This document shows positions 46,348 to 54,350 of a stretch of 64,000 bases of DNA, piece by piece. The first letter of the stretch is position 1; each line of letters opens with the position of its first letter. The notes beneath the pieces were generated by a model. The model did no database searches, had not been told where the DNA came from, and saw only the letters and a list, made by a program, of their open reading frames with translations. The stretch is from Nannocystis sp. (GTDB lineage Bacteria > Myxococcota_A > Polyangia > Nannocystales > Nannocystaceae): assembly GCF_016714285.1 (NCBI RefSeq), contig NZ_JADJNN010000038.1:186001-250000 (forward strand). Reading direction: 5' to 3'. The position numbers and the translations under genes were made by a program.

Positions 46348-47003
46348 TCGCGGCGCACCGCCATGGTCGCGAGGGCGTCGGCCTCCTCGTTGCCGCTGTG
46401 GCCGGCGTGGCCGCGGACCTTGAGCAGCTCGACGTCCGGCGTGGTCACCATGCGCTCCTTGATCGCGGTGATGAGCTCGAGGTTGGCCTTGGCCTTCCAG
46501 CCGCCGACCAGGACGCCGAGGCTCCACGCGCTGTCGGTGTAGATCAGCACGTGGGCGGCCTGCTCCTCGGGCTTCAGCATCTCGAGCGCGCGGAGGATCG
46601 CCGTCAGCTCGGCGATGTTGTTGGTGCCCTCGCCGATGAACTCGGAGTGCTCGAGGATCTCGCCGTCGGGGCGCTCGAAGAACACGCCGATGCCGGCGGG
46701 GCCCGGGTTGCCGCTGCAGGCGCCGTCGGTGTGGATGATGATGGTCGTCGGGCCGACCGCCTTGATGGGGTCCTCACGGACGGCCTGGCTCGATACTGCC
46801 GGGGCTGGTGCGCCGCCGAAGTCCTCGTCCGGGAGGATCTCGCTGTCCGTCTCGATCAGGTTGTCGGGGGCGGCGCGATAAGACTTGGTGGCGCCCAGGC
46901 GGTAGCGCATCTCCACGCGGCCTCGGTGTACGATCGGCTTGCCGGTGGCGAGCACCCGTACGAACACTGTTTGGTCCTTGAACTGGAACTGCTTCCAAGC
47001 CAT
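46293..47003 (-). CDS. rnhA: ribonuclease HI with N-terminal extension
   Basis: A 236-residue protein. The C-terminal ~145 residues are RNase HI with all four acidic residues in context: HTDGACSGNPGPAG, GTNNIAELTAILRALEML, VLIYTDSAWSLGVLVGG, and HSGNEEADALATMA. It cleaves RNA in RNA-DNA hybrids. An ~85-residue N-terminal domain (MAWKQFQFKDQTVFVRVLAT; GRVEMRYRLGATKSYRAAPD) precedes it; I do not recognise this as the usual hybrid-binding domain. The tail is basic. It starts at ATG 47003, divergent from the lipoprotein gene. Confidence 0.88.
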   Translation of the reverse strand: MAWKQFQFKDQTVFVRVLATGKPIVHRGRVEMRYRLGATKSYRAAPDNLIETDSEILPDEDFGGAPAPAVSSQAVREDPIKAVGPTTIIIHTDGACSGNPGPAGIGVFFERPDGEILEHSEFIGEGTNNIAELTAILRALEMLKPEEQAAHVLIYTDSAWSLGVLVGGWKAKANLELITAIKERMVTTPDVELLKVRGHAGHSGNEEADALATMAVRRESTTTRTRRRAKPPSPAP

Positions 47004-47196
47004 GGCGGATCTCCGAGGGGGAGGGCGAGGCGCCGCTCAAATCGAGCCGCAGCAGCGGTCCAGGGCGGCGTGTGCGGAGCCTCGGAGTACCATGGATCAG
47101 TGCGGCTGAACCGGCGAAAAGGCACGCCTTTGGCGCGCTGCGCCCCCGGTTTTTTTGTTGCGGCGGCCAATTTCGGGGGGTACAAGGGCCCCCGAT

Positions 47197-48255
47197 ATGA
47201 AGCGAACGATCTCTGTGTCCATCGCCGCAACGGCGCTCTTCGGCCTTGTCGGCCTCACTGCATGCCCCGGTGGTGGCGCGACGGGCACCAGCGGCAAACT
47301 GATCCCCGAGCAGGCCACGATCATGGTCGGCATCGATGTGGGCGGTCTGATGAAGACCAAGCTCTACACCGACAACAAGGCCGAGTTCGAGAAGCAGTCG
47401 GAGTACAAGGAGATGGCGGACGCCGCGAAGGCCTGCAATCTCGACCCCGAGAAGGCGCTCAGCTCGATCCTCATCGGCACCGACGGCAAGGCCAACGTGG
47501 TCGCCGTGCTCAAGGGTGAGGGTCTCGGCGTCGAGGCGAACCTCAACTGCATCGCCGAGAAGGGCAAGGAGAAGAACGGCGGCAAGGTGCCCTTCACGAT
47601 CGCCGACGACGGCGGCAAGAAGATCCTCAAGATGGAGGGCGACAAGGGCACTGGTTACATCGTCGACGGCACGACCCTGGTGTTCGCCAGCGCGGCGTGG
47701 ACCGGCGCGGTGAAGGACCTGATCGACGGCAAGGGCAAGCCCGCCATCGACGGTCCCAACAAGGACCTGTTCGCGCGCGCCGACCAGAGCAAGCACATCT
47801 GGGCCGCCGGTCTGGTGCCCGCGGAGCTGGCGGGTGGGGCCAAGAGCGTCGGCGCCGAGCCGAAGGACATGTCGGGCTCGCTCGACCTGAGTGACGGCAT
47901 TGCGATCAAGCTCGCGGTCGGTCTGGCCTCGGCCGACCAGGCCAAGGAGCTGAAGAAGAAGGCGGACGAGGCGATGCCCGGCGCCAAGATCGGCGCGGCG
48001 ATGGTCGGTCTCCCGGCGAAGGCCGTCGAGACGATCAAGATCGACACCAAGGACAACCAGATCACGCTCGAGGCCTCGCTGACCAACGACGACATCAAGA
48101 CCCTGAAGGAGAAGGCTGGCGCCCTCCTCGGTGGTTTCGGTGGCGGCATGGGTGGTGGCGGCATGGACGACGCGCCCCCGCCGATGCCGGTCGAGCCGGT
48201 GGCTCCGCCGCCGTCGGCTGCTCCGGCCGAGCCGGCGCCCGCGCCGGCTCCGTGA
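47197..48255 (+). CDS. putative lipoprotein with Pro/Ala-rich tail
   Basis: A 352-residue protein with lipobox GLTAC (Cys23). A signal peptide starts at MKRTISVSIAATALFGLVGL. The mature region contains ATIMVGIDVGGLMKTKLYTD, LSSILIGTDGKANVVAVLKG, GTGYIVDGTTLVFASAAWTG and repeats of that pattern, suggesting two related alpha/beta units. The end is Gly/Met-rich and Pro/Ala-rich (GGMGGGGMDDAPPPMPVEPV), probably flexible. No known family recognised. It ends before a strong terminator. Confidence 0.68.
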   Translation: MKRTISVSIAATALFGLVGLTACPGGGATGTSGKLIPEQATIMVGIDVGGLMKTKLYTDNKAEFEKQSEYKEMADAAKACNLDPEKALSSILIGTDGKANVVAVLKGEGLGVEANLNCIAEKGKEKNGGKVPFTIADDGGKKILKMEGDKGTGYIVDGTTLVFASAAWTGAVKDLIDGKGKPAIDGPNKDLFARADQSKHIWAAGLVPAELAGGAKSVGAEPKDMSGSLDLSDGIAIKLAVGLASADQAKELKKKADEAMPGAKIGAAMVGLPAKAVETIKIDTKDNQITLEASLTNDDIKTLKEKAGALLGGFGGGMGGGGMDDAPPPMPVEPVAPPPSAAPAEPAPAPAP

Positions 48256-48318
48256 GCCCTGCCGCGAGCCAGGGGTTTGCGGGGGCTTGCGATGTCTCCG
48301 CGGATCTCGTAGACAACG

Positions 48319-48357
48319 GCGGCCCGATCCAGGTGGATCGGGCCGCGTTGTTTTTTC
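48319..48357 (+). terminator. intrinsic terminator
   Basis: A 12-bp stem (GCGGCCCGATCC with complement) and loop AGGT, followed by CGTTGTTTTTT, about 65 bp after the lipoprotein stop. It is the clearest U-tract terminator in the window and separates the lipoprotein from the small basic protein gene. Confidence 0.92.
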
Positions 48358-48399
48358 CCTTGTAGCTGCCTGGTGGCGGCGACCATCGAGGTGAACCCC

Positions 48400-48795
48400 A
48401 TGTCCAAGCCCTCTCCCCTTCAGAACGTCAAGAAGCTGTTCGGCTCCAAGGAGCAGCTCATCGCCAAGGTCATCGACCTGCTCACTCCCGGCGACGGCGA
48501 GTCCCGCGAGGCCTTCAGCAAGCGCCTGAAGTACGTCGCCAACGCCAAGCTCCTGCGCCTCGCGCAGGTCGGCGAGAAGATCAAGAGCCTCGGCGGGCGC
48601 GAGGCGCTGGTCGCTAAGCTCGCGGAGCTCAAGGGCGAGGCCAAGGACAAGGACTTCGTCGCCTCGCTCAACAAGCTGTCGTTGCCGCGCCTGCTCGACA
48701 GCGTGCAGAGCCTGAGCAAGAAGGTGAAGCCGGCCGGGAAGCCCGCTGGGAAGCCCGCCGCCAAGCCCGCTGGGAAGCCGGCCGCCAAGGCCTGA
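48400..48795 (+). CDS. small protein with Lys/Ala/Pro histone-like tail
   Basis: A 131-residue protein. The first ~105 residues form a helical domain (LFGSKEQLIAKVIDLLTPGD; LGGREALVAKLAELKGEAKD) and the end is a repeated PAGKPAGKPAAKPAGK tail like histone H1/AlgP C-termini. I do not recognise the globular part. The tail suggests DNA or RNA binding and possible nucleoid association. Start ATG 48400 has GAGGTG eight bases upstream. It converges with the Ehr-like operon across a duplicated intergenic segment. Confidence 0.65.
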   Translation: MSKPSPLQNVKKLFGSKEQLIAKVIDLLTPGDGESREAFSKRLKYVANAKLLRLAQVGEKIKSLGGREALVAKLAELKGEAKDKDFVASLNKLSLPRLLDSVQSLSKKVKPAGKPAGKPAAKPAGKPAAKA

Positions 48796-48799
48796 GTAA

Positions 48800-48943
48800 C
48801 CCTGTCCCGAGGGACGGGTCGAAGCCGCGTTGCTCGTCGGGCGACGCGGCCTTCGTCGTGTGTATCGAGGCTGTCCGAGGGACAGCTGACGAGCCCGCGC
48901 TGCTCCGCATGTCGGGGCGACGCAAGGCCTTCGTCGTGGGTCA
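48800..48943. repeat. duplicated convergent intergenic segment containing the dispersed palindrome
   Basis: Two diverged copies start at 48800 and 48869 (starts 69 bp apart). Each begins with the palindrome (CCCTGTCC-CGAG-GGACGGGT, then GGCTGTCC-GAG-GGACAGCT), continues through a GCGTTGCTC/GCGCTGCTC segment, and ends with GGCCTTCGTCGTG (48848 and 48926). The stop of the minus-strand Ehr-like gene (48941) lies at the end of copy 2. Confidence 0.85.
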
Positions 48944-49690
48944 GCGGCCGACGCCGAGCAGGTCGAGGAGGCCGTTGACGAAGGTCAGCGGGTGGGGCGG
49001 GCAGCCGGGGATGTAGAGCTGGGGGGTGAACTCGCCGAGGAAGCTGCGATCGACGGCGTAGGCGTCCTGGTAGGGCGCGCCGCTGATGGCGCAGGAGCCG
49101 GCGGCGATGACGAGCTTGGGGGCGGGCATGCCGTCCCAGGCGAGGCGGAGGGCCTCGGCCATGTTGGCGGTGATCGGTCCGGAGAGGACGAGGCCGTCGG
49201 CGTGGCGCGGTGAGGCGACCCAGTCGATGCCCCAGCGGCCCATGTCGAAGTTGACGTTGGCGCTGGCGTTGAGCTCGAGCTCGCAGCCGTTGCAGCCGCC
49301 GGCGGAGACCTGGCGCAGCTTGAGCGAGCGGCCGAACAGCTTCTTGAAGGTGGCGGAGGCGAGGAGGGGGGTGAGGGCGCGGTCGCCGTCGCGGCGGACG
49401 AGGGTCTCGCGCGAGGTGCTGGCCATCTTGAAGTCGTTGCTGAACGAGAGCTTCTTGTCGGGGCAGACGTCGGCGCACTCGCCACAGAACACGCAGAGGC
49501 CGAGGTCGAGGCGGAAGGGATCGAGGGCGATGGCGCTGGTCGGGCAGAGGTCGCGGCAGGCCGAGCAGCCCTCGCGGCAGGGGCCTCGGCGACGTGCGGG
49601 GAGGCCACGAAAGCCCTTCGGGCTCGCGGCTCGCACGTCGGGGATGAACTGCCAGCCCTGGGACCGGCGGACGCGGATGGAGTGCAGCAT
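48941..49690 (-). CDS. HyfH-HyfI-like fusion: two [4Fe-4S] ferredoxin domain plus NuoB-type subunit
   Basis: A 249-residue protein that fuses two subunits usually separate in complex I and Hyf hydrogenases. The N-terminal ferredoxin part has CREGCSACRDLCP and CVFCGECADVCP (two [4Fe-4S]). The C-terminal NuoB/HyfI part has AGGCNGCELELNASANVNFD, AAGSCAISGAPYQD and IPGCPPHPL with the N2-type Cys ligands. The reading frame is intact, unlike its neighbours. GAGAGGA precedes the ATG. It ends the operon and would carry electrons from a ferredoxin or similar donor to the large subunit. The fusion and the large subunit without NiFe ligands point to an Ehr-type complex. Confidence 0.85.
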   Translation of the reverse strand: MLHSIRVRRSQGWQFIPDVRAASPKGFRGLPARRRGPCREGCSACRDLCPTSAIALDPFRLDLGLCVFCGECADVCPDKKLSFSNDFKMASTSRETLVRRDGDRALTPLLASATFKKLFGRSLKLRQVSAGGCNGCELELNASANVNFDMGRWGIDWVASPRHADGLVLSGPITANMAEALRLAWDGMPAPKLVIAAGSCAISGAPYQDAYAVDRSFLGEFTPQLYIPGCPPHPLTFVNGLLDLLGVGR

Positions 49691-49698
49691 GGGTCCTC

Positions 49699-51174
49699 TC
49701 AGAGGTCGGTGCCGGCGTACGACAGGTCGAAGCTCTTGTTGCAGATCGGGAAGTCGGAGATCTCGTTGTTGCGGACCGCGAGGGCCAGGCCGAACCAGTT
49801 CTGCAGCGACGGGTCCTGGACCTTGTAGTGGCGCAGGCGGCCGGCGGCGTCGGTCTCGATCGCGTGGACGATCGGGCCGCGCCAGCCCTCGACCACCGCG
49901 AGGGCGAGCGAGTCGGGCGCGAGCGGGCCGATCAGGACGCGGGTGCGGGTGAGGGTCGGTGTTGCTGGCGAGCAGCTCCTGCAGCCAGCGCACGGACTCG
50001 TCGATCTCGCGGATGCGGAGGACGAAGCGGGCCCAGCAGTCGCCGGTGGGCTCGACCACGCTGCGCACGGGACGGGCCGAGAAGGCGGCGCCGGGCAGCA
50101 GGCAGCGCATGTCCATGTCGATGCCGCAGGCGCGCGCGTGCATGCCGACCAGGCCGATGCCGGCGGCCTGCTCGCGGGTGACGACGCCGGTGGTCTTGAA
50201 GCGGTGCTGGACGGTCTTGGACTCGCAGCTGAGGGCGTTGCACTCGCCGATCTCGCGGGACAGTTGCGTTAGGACCTTCTGCAGGTCGTCGACGAGGGCC
50301 GGGGTGATCGGCGCACGCCGCCGCCGGGCGCAGCCAGTCGCGGCCGAAGCGGCTGCCGCAGACCCGCATCGACGCGTTGATCGCGGCGGTGCGGATGCGG
50401 CCGTAGGTGGAGGAGCCCTGCAGGAAGCCGATGTCTGTCGTCAGGCCGGAGAGGCCGACCAGGTGCATGGCGATGCGCTCCAGCTCGAGGCCGACGGCGC
50501 GGTTCTGCTCGACGGTGGGGTCGACGGTGACGCCGGCGAGCGCCTCGATCGCGCTGGCGTGGGCCCAGGCGTAGGCGATCGAGGAGTCGCCGGCGATGCG
50601 CTCGACCAGCGCGGGCAGGTGGGCGAGCGGGCGCTCGAGCAGCAGGCGCTCGACGCCGCGGTGCTGGTAGCCGTTGTGGATCTCGAGGTGGTAGACGACC
50701 TCGCCGTGGCAGCTGAAGCGGAACGCGCCGGGCTCGATCACGCCGGCGTGGATCGGGCCGACGTTGACCTCGTGGACCTCCTTGCCCTCGATGTGGAAAA
50801 ACGCGTAGTCGTTCATGCGCCCGAGGTTCTTGCCCTCGAAGCGGACCGGCTTGAGCCAGGGGTGGCGCTTGAAGCCGATGCCGTGCTGCTCGTGGATCTC
50901 GCGCTCGAACACGTGGAAGGCGGGCAGGTTGCGGGTGATGGCGAACAGCGGGTGGTCGCGGTGGGCCGCGCCGCGCAGCAGCTGCAGGCCGTCCGGGCCG
51001 AGCAGCGCGGCGGTCAGGACCAGCTCGCTGGCCCTCGTCGCCGGGGCGGGCGTAGTAGGTGATGAGCTGGGCGCCGGCGGTGACGCGGTGCCACAGCTCG
51101 CGGGTGAAGTCGTCGGCGGGCAGGGTCGGCAGCTCGGCGACGCGGGCGAGCGCGGTGGGGCTTCGGGTCGTCAT
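49699..51174 (-). pseudogene. HyfG/NuoCD-like large subunit without NiFe ligands, frameshifted
   Basis: Several frames together encode a fused NuoC-NuoD/HyfG-like subunit: FEREIHEQHGIGFKRHPWLK (NuoC end), EIHNGYQHRGVERLLLERPL, VERIAGDSSIAYAWAHASAI, then GECNALSCESKTVQHRFKTT and the C-terminal SFDLSYAGTDL. Where hydrogenases have RxCGxC it reads AGDSS, and where they have DPCxxC near the C-terminus it reads LSYAGTD. Both Cys pairs are absent, so no NiFe site can form. Frame changes occur near 51035, 50335 and 49960. The frames join into a complete sequence with no nonsense substitution seen, so the gene may be intact in the organism. Confidence 0.75.
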
Positions 51175-51269
51175 GGCAGGCCTCCGGGGCTGTGGGCGGA
51201 CAACGCCGACGCGAGGCGAGGAGGTGGTCGACTGCGGGTCGTCATGGCAGGCCTCCGAGGCTGTGAGCG
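51164..51269. repeat. duplicated start/stop junction, period 71 bp
   Basis: Two 35-bp copies (51164-51198 and 51235-51269) share CGGGTCGTCATGGCAGGCCTCC. Each contains an ATGA start/stop overlap on the minus strand, so a 24-codon mini-ORF is created between the HyfF-like and HyfG-like genes. Confidence 0.92.
51171..51245 (-). other. 24-codon mini-ORF created by duplication
   Basis: It begins at the ATG overlapping the HyfF-like stop and ends at the TGA overlapping the HyfG-like start: MTTRS then Pro/Arg/Ser-rich residues ending AHSPGGLP. It could couple translation between the neighbours. Probably a by-product of the duplication, not a functional peptide. Confidence 0.4.
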
Positions 51270-52697
51270 ACCTGGCGCAGCAGGTCGTTGAGGGGCGTCG
51301 GCATGTAGATGCCGAGGGTGAACAGCAGCAGCAGGAACAGGGCCTTGGGCGCGAGGTCGACGACGGACTCGCGGTGGCGGTCGTGGGCGCGGGGGTGGGT
51401 GGCCCAGATCATGGGGAACATGCTGCGGCCGGTGGCGACGAAGACGATGAGGAGGATCAGGCACAGGGCCGAGAACAGGATGGTCTGGCCGGCCTCGATC
51501 ATGCCGCCCATCATCACCAGCTCGCCGACGAAGCTGCCGAAGGGGGCGAAGCCGAGGAGGGCGAAGGTGCCGAACATCAGGAAGATGCCGGAGAAGGGCA
51601 TCTCGGTGAGAGGCCGTCGACCCCATCGGTGCGCTTGGTGCCGAAGTGCTCCTCGATCTCGCCGGCGGTGAGGAACAGGCGAGCCTTGATCAGGGCGTTG
51701 CTGACGGCGTAGAGGAGGGCGCCGTAGATGGCGCTGCCGCCGACGCCCGGGCCGGGGCGATCGCGCCGGCGTGGTTGATCGAGGCGAAGGCGATGATGCG
51801 CTTATAGTTGCGGGTGGCGACGATGTTGATCGCGGAGACGACCATCGAGGCAAGGCCCATCGCGGTGAGGACGCCGCGGATGGCTCCTGGTCGCTGGCGC
51901 CGAAGGTCTGAGGACCGGAACAGGGCGACGAAGCGATGTTGAACTGGACCGCGGCGAGCAGGTGGTGACCGGCGGGCGGGCGGTGTCGTAGGTGTCGGGC
52001 AGCCAGCTGTACATCGGCGCCAGGCCGAGCTTGGTGCCGTAGCCGAACAGGATCAGCAGGATGCCGAGCTTGTGGGCGAAGTTCTGCGAGTCGCGGCTGG
52101 CGAGGTCGAACTGGTCGAGGAAGAAGGACAGGCCCTCGTGCTGGCTGGTGATCTCGACGCTGCGCGCTCGAGGCAGACGAAGCCGAGGAAGGTGAGGGAG
52201 AGGCCGACGGTCGAGAGCAGCAGGTAGCGCCAGGAGGCGCGCCAGGCCTCGCCGGTGCGGTCGTGGGCGATCAGCGGGACGGCGAAGAGGTGGTCGCCTC
52301 GACGAAGGCCCAGGCCATGAGGAGGTGGTTCGACAGCACCGCGAGGTTGGCGGCAGCCATGAAGCCGAGGGCGTAGCCGGCGAAGCGGTGGCCGAAGCCG
52401 CGGTGCCCGTCGGGGCGCGCGTGGGTCAGCATGTAGGCGGCGACGCCGAGGAAGACCAGGTTGATCAGGCTGGTGAACAGCTGGGCGGTGGCGTCGAAGA
52501 CGAAGTAGTTCTCGCCGAAGCCGAGGCCGAAGTAGATGACGGCGGTCGCCGGCGTGACGACGGTGAGGCCGATGCTGACGCCGAAGGTCGCGACCGCGAT
52601 CAGCAGGAGCAGTTGGAGGGCGACCCGGCGGAGCGGGGGCAGGAGCATCAGCAGCGCCGGCGGCCGGCAGCAGGGCGGTGAGCAGGATCGGGTTCAT
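51242..52697 (-). pseudogene. HyfF-like proton-channel subunit (NuoN/NuoL type), frameshifted
   Basis: Fragments in all three frames assemble into a NuoL/M/N-type membrane subunit: MNPILLTALLPA start, LITL-like helices (LQLLLLIAVATFGVSIGLTV), AWAFVEATT, KLGLAPMYSWLPDTYDTARP, INIVATRNYKRIIAFASINH (the Lys/His channel region), MPFSGIFLMFGTFALLGFAP, ending RQVAHSLGGLP. At least six single-base frame changes are needed (near 52655, 52290, 52170, 51975, 51950 and 51700). Neighbour genes and order match HyfF. The start at 52697 is the second of two duplicated ATGs. Confidence 0.65.
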
Positions 52698-52786
52698 ACG
52701 TCCTCCGCGGGGAGCTGGGCGGCGGCGGCCGGCAGCAGGGCGGTGAGCAGGATCGGGTTCATACGTCCTCCGCGGGGAGCTGGGCG
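52658..52786. repeat. duplicated start/stop junction, period 65 bp
   Basis: Two identical 64-bp copies (52658-52721 and 52723-52786), each with an ATGA overlap on the minus strand. The HyfE-like stop (52759-52761) is in the upper copy and the HyfF-like ATG (52695-52697) in the lower one. Confidence 0.95.
52694..52762 (-). other. 22-codon mini-ORF created by duplication
   Basis: MNPILLTALLPAAAAQ then LPAEDV, formed from the start of the HyfF-like gene joined to the end of the HyfE-like gene by the 65-bp duplication. It has ATGA overlaps at both ends, so the translational coupling chain is preserved. Confidence 0.4.
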
Positions 52787-53421
52787 TTGGCCGCGTTGGG
52801 CGCGTTGGCCTCGTTGGCCTCGTTGGCCTCGGCCGTCTCGAGGCGGCGGAGCAGCACGCCGCCGAAGGCGATGATCGACATCAGGAAGACGCCGGTGAGG
52901 GCGAGCTCGACCGGGAGGGCGACGTGGTGCTTGAGGAGGAGCTCGGAGCAGGACCACGCCGTTCTCGATGGTGACGGCGCCGATGACCTGGCCGATCGGC
53001 CGGGTCTGGAGGTGAGCACGTAGAGCCCGAGCAGCACGGCGGTGAGGGCGACGCCGAGGTGCAGCGAGGGCAGGGTGTCGACTGGCGGGATCTTGAAGCC
53101 GAACCACAGCGCGGTGATGACGATGAACACGGCGATGCCCCAGAACACCAGGTTGCTCGGGACCAGCTCGAGCTCCGAGGAGCGCACGCGGCCGGCGACC
53201 ATGCGGTGCAGGAAGTAGGGCACGAACAGGCCGCGCAGGACGACCAGGTCGGCGATGAGGACCCAGACGGCGATATCGTCGCCGTGCTGGCCGAGGTTCT
53301 GGTAGGCGATGATCGCCAGCAGGAGGCCCTGGAGGCCGAGCATGCGGAACATGACGCGCCAGGTGCGGGCGAACAGCGGGGCGATGACCGCGATGAGGAT
53401 CGCGACGAGCAGGACCATCAC
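52759..53421 (-). pseudogene. HyfE-like membrane subunit, frameshifted
   Basis: A 220-residue HyfE-like protein after correction: MMVLLVAILIAVIAPLFART, FRMLGLQGLLLAIIAYQNLG, VLRGLFVPYFLHRMVAGRVR, IGQVIGAVTIENGVVL, ELLLKHHVALPVELALTGVF, then a low-complexity Glu/Ala/Asn tail. Frame changes near 53013 (one base missing) and 52945 (one extra) cancel, so the span stays divisible by three. HyfE subunits tie the membrane arm of group 4 complexes together. GTG start overlaps the HyfC-like stop. Confidence 0.72.
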
Positions 53422-54350
53422 AGCGAGCCTCGGTGCGCAGGGTGACGAGGACCAGCGCGATGGCGCTGGCGAGCACGGCGACGCCGGCGTAGGCGGGCAA
53501 AGTGCGCATGCGCAGGCGGGCGATCAGGGACTCGATGGTGCCGACGAGGACGGCGACGGCGAGGGTGAGGCCGAGCGCGACGCCGGCGGCCAGGTGGGGC
53601 TGCGCGGCCCAGGAGATGGGGTTTAGCAGGGTGGCGAGGAGGCCGGCGCAGATCGTGATCTTGAGGCCGGCGGCGTACTGCAGCATGGCCAGGTCGGGGC
53701 CGCGTGGTCGAGGATCGCGACCTCGTGGATCATGGTGAGCTCTAAGTGGGTCATGGGGTCGTCGACGGGGATCCGCGCGGCCTCGATCTGCAGGAGGATC
53801 ATGAGGGCGACGAAGCACAGCGCCTTGATGCCGAGCGCGAAGGGGCCGAGGTCGCCCCACGAGAGCAGCGCGGCGAAGCTGGCCCCGCCGGTGGCCAGCA
53901 GCAGGGTGCCGAACACGAGGAACAGGGCCGGCTCGATCACCGCGCCGTAGGTGGCCTCGCGGGCGGCGCCCATGCCCTCGAAGGCGCTGCCGACGTCGAG
54001 GGCGGCGAGCAGAGGAAGACGCGGCCGAGCGCGAGGACGTAGGCGAAGGCGACGAAGTCGCCGGCGAAGGCGAGCGGCGAGGCCGGGCCGAGCATCGGGG
54101 ACAGCATGCCGGCGACGAGGCCGGTGGCGACGGCGACGACGGGCCCGAGGCGGAAGACCTCGCTGCTGACGTTGCTGTAGACCGGGCGCTTGCGCAGCAG
54201 GCGGCGCATGTCGTGGTAGGGCTGGAGCACCCGCGGGCCGCGGCGTCCGGCCCAGATCGACTTGACGCGGTTGACGAGGCCGAGCATGACGATCGGCAGC
54301 AGCAGCGCGAGCAGCTGGGCCCCGGCGAGGGCGAGTTGGACGGTGGTCAC
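53418..54350 (-). pseudogene. HyfC/NuoH-like membrane subunit, frameshifted
   Basis: A NuoH-type quinone-site or anchor subunit, 311 residues if three missing bases are restored (near 54012, 53699, 53440). Motifs: IWAGRRGPRVLQPYHDMRRL (cytoplasmic loop), GMGAAREATYGAVIEPALFL, IPVDDPMTHLELTMIHEVAI (the conserved Glu/Asp loop), then GLKITICAGLLATLLNPISW. The HyfC match is good. GTG 54350 overlaps the end of the HyfB-like gene. Confidence 0.75.
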
